From Trichosporon coremiiforme (taxonomy: Eukaryota; Basidiomycota; Tremellomycetes; Trichosporonales; Trichosporonaceae), in contig BCJJ01000031.1 of assembly GCA_039545355.1 (NCBI GenBank), forward strand, positions 62,001 through 126,000: a stretch of DNA of 64,000 bases. Direction: 5' to 3'. Position 1 is the first letter of the stretch. Every line of letters begins with the position of its first letter. A program made the translations under genes and the position numbers. Positions 59,058 through 64,000 of the stretch are shown here, piece after piece. The notes under the pieces are model-generated. The model ran no database searches and was not told the origin of the DNA. It saw only the letters and a program-made list of their open reading frames with translations.

Positions 59058-60442
59058 ATGTCCGTCCCCCCGCGCCTGCCCGACCGGCCGGTGCCCATTG
59101 TGCGTTATCAGCAGCTTTCTTGAACTGACATCAGCCCGGGTCACCATCACGCCGTTTAGCCCCCCATGACCGACGGGCAAGCACCGAGTCTCGGCGCCCG
59201 AAGCCGCCTCTCGTGCACCCGATTGCGGGCCGCGCCTCGCCCTCCGTGTTCTCCGGCCGCGAGGGCTCGATCATGTCGCGCCGCGGCGAGCTCAGCAGCC
59301 CTCCACCAGCAGAACTGGAGCAGTTTGCAGCCGCCTGCCGCGCGTTCTACTTCTCGCTCACGCCGCCCGAGGGCGCCGCAGACGCCATCAGCCGTATTCT
59401 CGCCAACCTCCCGCCTGCCCACCGGGCAACGTACACCCGGCTGCAGAGCCAGCTCCGCTCGCAGGCGCACCTGCACCACCTGCGCGTGCGCATCAGCACG
59501 CTGCACGCGCTACTGTCCGCGACCTCGTCGGGCGGCAGCCTGTCACACGCAGCGCGCGCAGAGCCCGGAGGACCCAGAGCAAGAGCGGAGCGGTTCGAGC
59601 GCGCTGCACACTTCGTGCGCACGTGGGGAGCAGCGAGCGGCGGCCTCGAGCCCTTCTTCCGCGGTCTGTGGAGCGTGATCCGGGTCCAGAGCCGGCCAAA
59701 GGGCGGCGCAGGCGACCGCCGCGTAGTGTGGGAGGTCGACGACGCGATCCTGCTCGAGTCTGGCGGGCCGGAATTCATGCACGAGGCAGTCACGACGCTG
59801 AAGGGCGTACTCGGCTTCGAGGAGCGGGCGCTCGAGGCGCCCCCGAATCTGAGGCGGCACAGCGGCGTCGGCACCCCCTCGCCTCCATCCGCATCAGGCG
59901 CAGGAGCAAACGAGGGCCAAGGCGAGCGCGACCGTTCCGGCTCCGACCCCTTCACGGACAAGAAGCGGCGCGCGCCTCCCCCACCCGTATCCCGCCGGGC
60001 ACGTCTCGCCGCCGAAGCTCCAACGCCGTTGGACATGGACAGCGACGACGCCGCCGCAGAGGAGGCAGACTTGAACCGCCCCCGGTTCCGGCTCTGGGTG
60101 TTCCCCTCCTACATCTCAGACGCGGAGGCCGAGGACCTGCTCTCGCTCTTCCCGACCTTCAGGACGCGGGGGAAGAAGTCGGACGCCCGCCTCCCCACGC
60201 CGACGGCGCCGAGCGAGAAGTCGCTCGAAGAAGGCTTGGGCGCTAATGAGCGCTGGAGACAGACGCAGATTGAGGGCCAGACGCTCCTCACTCCCAGAGA
60301 GGAGTGTGAGGATGCCCTGGGCGTTCTCAGGAGTGGCACGGGACGCATGTGGGCCGGAGACGAGAGGAGGGACGAGGGGTGGAGAGGAGGCACTTGGTTC
60401 AGGTTCAAGAGGTGGTGGAGACGGTTATTCGGGCGTGGATAG
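59058..60442 (+). CDS. Unrecognised 449-aa protein
   Basis: Two exons (59058-59099, 59135-60442) over a 35 bp intron with donor GTGCGT and an ACTGACATCAG branch/acceptor; 449 aa in frame. I do not recognise the family. Seen: a basic, Pro/Arg-rich N-terminus; a helical region around 80-165 (FAAACRAFYFSLTPP, YTRLQSQLRSQAHLHHLRVR); a folded-looking stretch ~180-260 containing FFRGLWSVIRVQ and VVWEVDDAILLE; a Pro-rich linker with KKRRAPPPP; a short conserved-looking FRLWVFPSYISDAEAEDLLS (~350); and a highly basic aromatic end, RFKRWWRRLFGRG, that could bind membrane or nucleic acid. Codon bias and splice signals support a real gene. No transmembrane segment is evident. Confidence 0.75.
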
Positions 60443-60950
60443 TCCACGGCCGCTGGGGAGAGGAGCTCCAGACCGAGCTCTTATTCTCTCGCCGTCGCCG
60501 TCATCGCCGAACCAAGCTCAGACCTTGCCCACCCAGTAGCCCCAACGCTCAGTCCCCCGATTGCCCTCGACCGTCCTCGACCATTCTCGAGCCCACGCTC
60601 ACTCAAGTCTTGACAGACGCCCAACCCGACAAAAGTCATGTGTACATATCAAATCCTGTTCCCAACACCCTATCCATCCCACCATCCCATCATCACAACC
60701 ACAGCTCACCCGAGCGCAACCCTGATCCGTCATCCCTCATCCATCGTGCGTTTCCGTTTTCCACAGTTGTCCAACACAAGAAGAAGTAGAGAAGAAGAAG
60801 GTTCTCAGTTTTCCGAAGAGACCCCAGTCCCCCACACCACAGATGCACGCCATTCAGAAGCAGCCAGACCGAGCCAGTTTGTAGATTCTTCCTAGATAAA
60901 AGACAATGGCATTGTATGCGAGATATCATCAAAAGCTATCGGCTATGCGG
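60443..60950. other. Intergenic region between convergent genes
   Basis: 3' flanks of the unrecognised gene (+) and PRP24 (-). C- and A-rich, with a short GAA-rich stretch near 60780. No gene seen. Confidence 0.6.
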
Positions 60951-63900
60951 CTATGAGGTCTTGGGCTTCTTCCCGCTCGGCTCGTCCTCGGCCGGCTCGG
61001 ACTCGCGCTTCTTCCCGGTCGAAGGGGAGGACTCGGCGGCAGAGGGCGCAGTGGGGGCAGCGGTGCTCGCTGCAGCCGCCTTGCGCGCCTCGTTCGTCTT
61101 GTTCATGAAGGCGCGGAAGTCGGCCTGGCCCTGGTTCTCCTTTGGCTTCTCGGCCGCGACGGGCGCCACGGCCTTGGGGACGTGGTACGCCTTGGGCAGC
61201 GCCTTTGCCGTCTTGCGGATACGCGGCTGGAAGCCGAGACTGCTCTGCGGCGCGGCGCTGCCCGCCGTACCCGAGACGGCGGGGTTGCGCGACGTCTCGG
61301 GGTTCTTGGCGGGCGGCGGGGGTCGCTCGGCCTGCGCCTCGTCCCACGTCTTCACCGCGAGCTCGGCGCCATTAAACTGCACAGGCTTGCGCTGCAGGAC
61401 GAACTCGCCTGCTGCCTTTGCTGTCTCGAGCTCGACGTGCGCCTCGTGTCGGCGCTCGAAGAGCTCCACTCGCACGACCGGCAAGCTCTTCGCGAGCTCC
61501 TGCTGCAGCAGACCCTCCTGCGTGCCCTCCGGCACGCCCTGGAGCACGAGTAACCGGCTGTGCCGCTCCTCGCGAGCTCGCCCGTCGGCCGCGGCGTTAC
61601 CTGTCCGTCGCCGGTTCCTGTTGTCAGTTGCGTCTAATGCGGAAAGCTTACGCATTAGCCTTCTTGCTCGCAAAGTGTGGGTCACTGAGCTCGACCTTGA
61701 GCCCGTGACCTTGGTACGGCTCGCCATTCAGCTCCAGCGCCGCCTTCGCCTCCGCCTGACGTCAGCTCCGTTCCTTATCGATCGCCGCTCACCTCTGTTG
61801 CCATCTCCACAAATGCAAAGCCCTTGCAGATGCGCTTCTCCCGGTCCCATCCCAGCTTGACTGACCGGATCTGGCCGTACTGATGGTGCGTCAGCTTGCG
61901 TCATCCTCATTAAATCTCGATCACAGGAACGATCGAAACTTACCTTTGCGAAGAGCTCGCGGACGTTCCCCTCCTTCGTCTTTGCGTTCAGACCCCCAAC
62001 GAACAGCTTAGTGTTGGCCTCGTCACTCCGCTTCTGCCGCGCCGCGGGGTCGGAGATTTTAACACTCATAGGGTACCCGTCGTCCGGCTTGAAGTGGTCC
62101 AGCACAAGGGCACTTTGCGCCGATGTCTGAGATATTAGCTTAGAGCGTGACGAGCGTATAGTTATTCGGTGCTCACAGGAGAGTCCATCGTGACGTAGCA
62201 GAAGCGCCGACTGGAGGCGTACTTCAGACTGGGCCACCGAGTCTGCAGAATCGTCCCGTACTGTCGTTGTCAGAGGCTATTCTTGGTTCACTTGTTTCAG
62301 AAGGCTTACCTGAGAGAACAGCTTGCGAATGCCCTTGTCGTCGGTGTCCTTGCTGAAGTTGGTGACGAACAGAGTCGAGCGCCAGAGCATAGCGACGCGG
62401 ATCTCGCTGGAATCGAGCTTCTTGCGGTCCTTGTCGAGCGCGTCAGGGACGGCGTCCGCACTCTGGAATTCGACTAGCGCCGAGTCCGTTTCCTCACCCG
62501 GCACCATCGTGCATTCCCGCACTGGTCCAGACTGCGCATTGATCAGCGTTCATTTAGTCGGAGCTCTTTGACTTACATTGGCGAAGAATTTGGTGACTCG
62601 GTCCGCGTCTGTTCCTTTTCGAAGCCCTGTTACCAAAACTGTGGTGTGCTCACGGTCCCTGCCAGTGTCAGCTGCCAACCTCGCTTAAGGCTGCTACACG
62701 AAACCCACCTCTTCAGCTGCGGTGCCTCCTCGTCCTTCTTCGGCTCCTGCGCCGGAGCTGCGGCGGACTCCGGGACAGGGGCGGCCTCTGCGTCCGCCAT
62801 CGGCACGTCCGCCGTGCCTCCGGCCGCTGGCTCGCCACCTACCGGAGCTGCCACAGGGGCAACAGGAGGCTCCGCCACGGCTGCGGCTGCAGCCGCTTGC
62901 TGCTGGTGCTGCTGCTCCGCCTGCGCCCGAGCCTCGGCCGCCTTCTGTCGTCGGCGGTTAAGCTTCTGCTGCTCGTGTCCGATCGCCTTCTTCGCCTCAC
63001 GCAGTGTGTCCAACGTCCCGTGAGTGTTCTCAAACAGGGTGTAAGCGTCGTACACAGCTTCCGGCCAGTCGAGGTCCTTCCGTCCGATTGCTTGAGTGTA
63101 AAGCTTACGCGCCGCGTCGGTCTCGCCGATGCGCGCTTGCGCGTCCGCGCACAGGATGGTGTACTGATACGACGATGTCCGGGAGTGGATCGGCTTCTCG
63201 ATCACCATCATGACCCCGGGGAGCAGCTCCGCTCCGATCGCCTCGGCCCACGCCACGAAGAACTTCTCCAGTACCAGACTCGGGTCCCCGGACGGGTACG
63301 CCGCCGTCATAAGCTCGATCGCCTCTGACGTCTTCGCAAAGACCGGGTGTTCCACTGAGAGTTAGATTGAAGGTACAGTTTGGAACTCACGGTTGACCTC
63401 GAGATCCCTGTAGCGGCGATGAAGAATGGACAGGTGGTTGTACTGCACCTCCACGAGTGCTGAGGCTGGCGCCGAGTTCGCGATGATGAGGTCCTGCGCC
63501 TTCTCCACTGCCTGCTCAATACGCGTGATCTCCCGTGCCTCCTCAAGGTTCAGGATGTAGCGTGCCCACAGCCCGCCGTCCGTCGGGCAAGCCCGCGTCG
63601 AGCGGCCGGCAACCTCGCGCACAACCTCCTCATTCTCGTCCTCGTCTACGTCAGCTGGCGGGTTTGCCGCCACCCAGTCAACGTATTGTCCCCAAACGGT
63701 AGACTCGGCCGACTTGTACGCCTCGGCAGCCTGCTTCATCTGCTCCGCAACCTCCTCCGTCCACGATGCGTCCTCGGCAGCATCCGCAGCATTCGAGTAC
63801 AGCAGCACCGTGCGCTCAAATACAGCCGATGTCAGCTCGTTGTCCTGCTGCGGGCCCTTCTTTCCCTTCGGCTTCTTCGTCGCGAGCGGATCGGTCTCCC

Positions 63901-64000
63901 AGTCAATATACGACAGCAGGATCGTTGCCTGCTGACCGATGTCGGTCGCGTATGCCTGAGGGTCAGCTAACGCTCGATTGTTCGAAGCTCACCAGCTGCT
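60951..64000 (-). CDS. PRP24/SART3-type U4/U6 recycling factor (5' end off window)
   Basis: Ten exons visible: 63993-64000 (cut by the window edge), 63391-63955, 62709-63354, 62577-62658, 62310-62531, 62177-62260, 61944-62126, 61793-61879, 61652-61755, 60951-61617; introns 34-64 bp, all in frame. The N-terminal part is helical with half-a-TPR-type repeats (AYATDIGQQ..YIDWETDP; WGQYVDWVAANP; ARKLYTQAIGRKDLDW). An Ala/Gln/Pro linker follows, then four RRMs, starting near TTVLVTGLRKG, STLFVTNFSKD, TKLFVGGLNAK and SRLLVLQGVPEG. The C-terminus carries QADFRAFMNK, like the Prp24 DFR box that contacts the Lsm ring. HAT repeats plus four RRMs fit fungal Prp24. Family role: reannealing U4 and U6 snRNAs after splicing. 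Confidence 0.9.

Noticed and set aside
1..64000. tRNA, rRNA, CRISPR or prokaryotic operon features
   Set aside because: Visual search for B-box/T-loop patterns and regularly spaced repeats found nothing convincing, and gene structure is eukaryotic.

Overview
The window looks like nuclear DNA of a basidiomycete yeast. Genes are interrupted by many very short GT-AG introns (mostly 32-65 bp) with GTGAGT/GTAAGT donors and CTGAC/CTAAC branch motifs close to the acceptor. Coding GC is high, there are no bacterial-style operons, and the gene set is eukaryotic (RIO1, RAD4/XPC, PRP24, SAS10/UTP3, SDE2, RXT2, CDK11). Intron style and gene content suggest Tremellomycetes, perhaps Trichosporonales; that placement is inference.

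Layout. Positions 1-11244 hold no gene I can support: only short, overlapping, biased ORFs on both strands, a small GGTCCT minisatellite and, at the right end, the pyrimidine-rich promoter/leader of the first gene. From 11245 genes are dense: a CAMK-like kinase with a UBA-like segment (+); SAS10/UTP3 (-); SDE2 (+), divergent from SAS10; RAD4/XPC with 11 exons (-); an M16 zinc peptidase (+), divergent from RAD4; an OSCA/TMEM63/CSC1-type channel (-); a 4.2 kb gene-free spacer; an NHA1 Na+/H+ antiporter (+); an expanded MDM35-like twin CX9C protein (-); a TPA1/OFD1 prolyl hydroxylase (-); a CDK11-type kinase (+) with an apparent frameshift; an F-box/WD40 protein (-); RXT2 (+); RIO1 (-); an M17 aminopeptidase with a signal peptide (-); a 4.3 kb gene-free spacer with homopolymer and GA microsatellites; a TspO/MBR protein (+); an unrecognised 449-aa protein (+); and PRP24 (-), whose 5' end runs off the right edge.

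Themes. Many genes serve the nucleus and RNA: rRNA processing (SAS10, RIO1), splicing (SDE2, PRP24, CDK11), DNA repair (RAD4) and chromatin (RXT2). Neighbours are often convergent with 110-290 bp between stops or divergent over 260-310 bp. Four short promoter regions (SAS10/SDE2, RAD4/M16, F-box/RXT2, RIO1) each carry one CACGTG about 80-170 bp upstream of the nearest start codon. The two genes flanking the 4.3 kb spacer (M17 peptidase, TspO) instead have TATA boxes.

Most worth checking: the CDK11 frameshift, the secreted M17 peptidase, the expanded MDM35, the TspO gene, the recurrent CACGTG, the ultrashort introns beside an SDE2 gene, and a possible intron-rich leader or micro-gene before RXT2. 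Exon boundaries were derived by hand from splice signals and frame continuity. I could run no alignment or database search.
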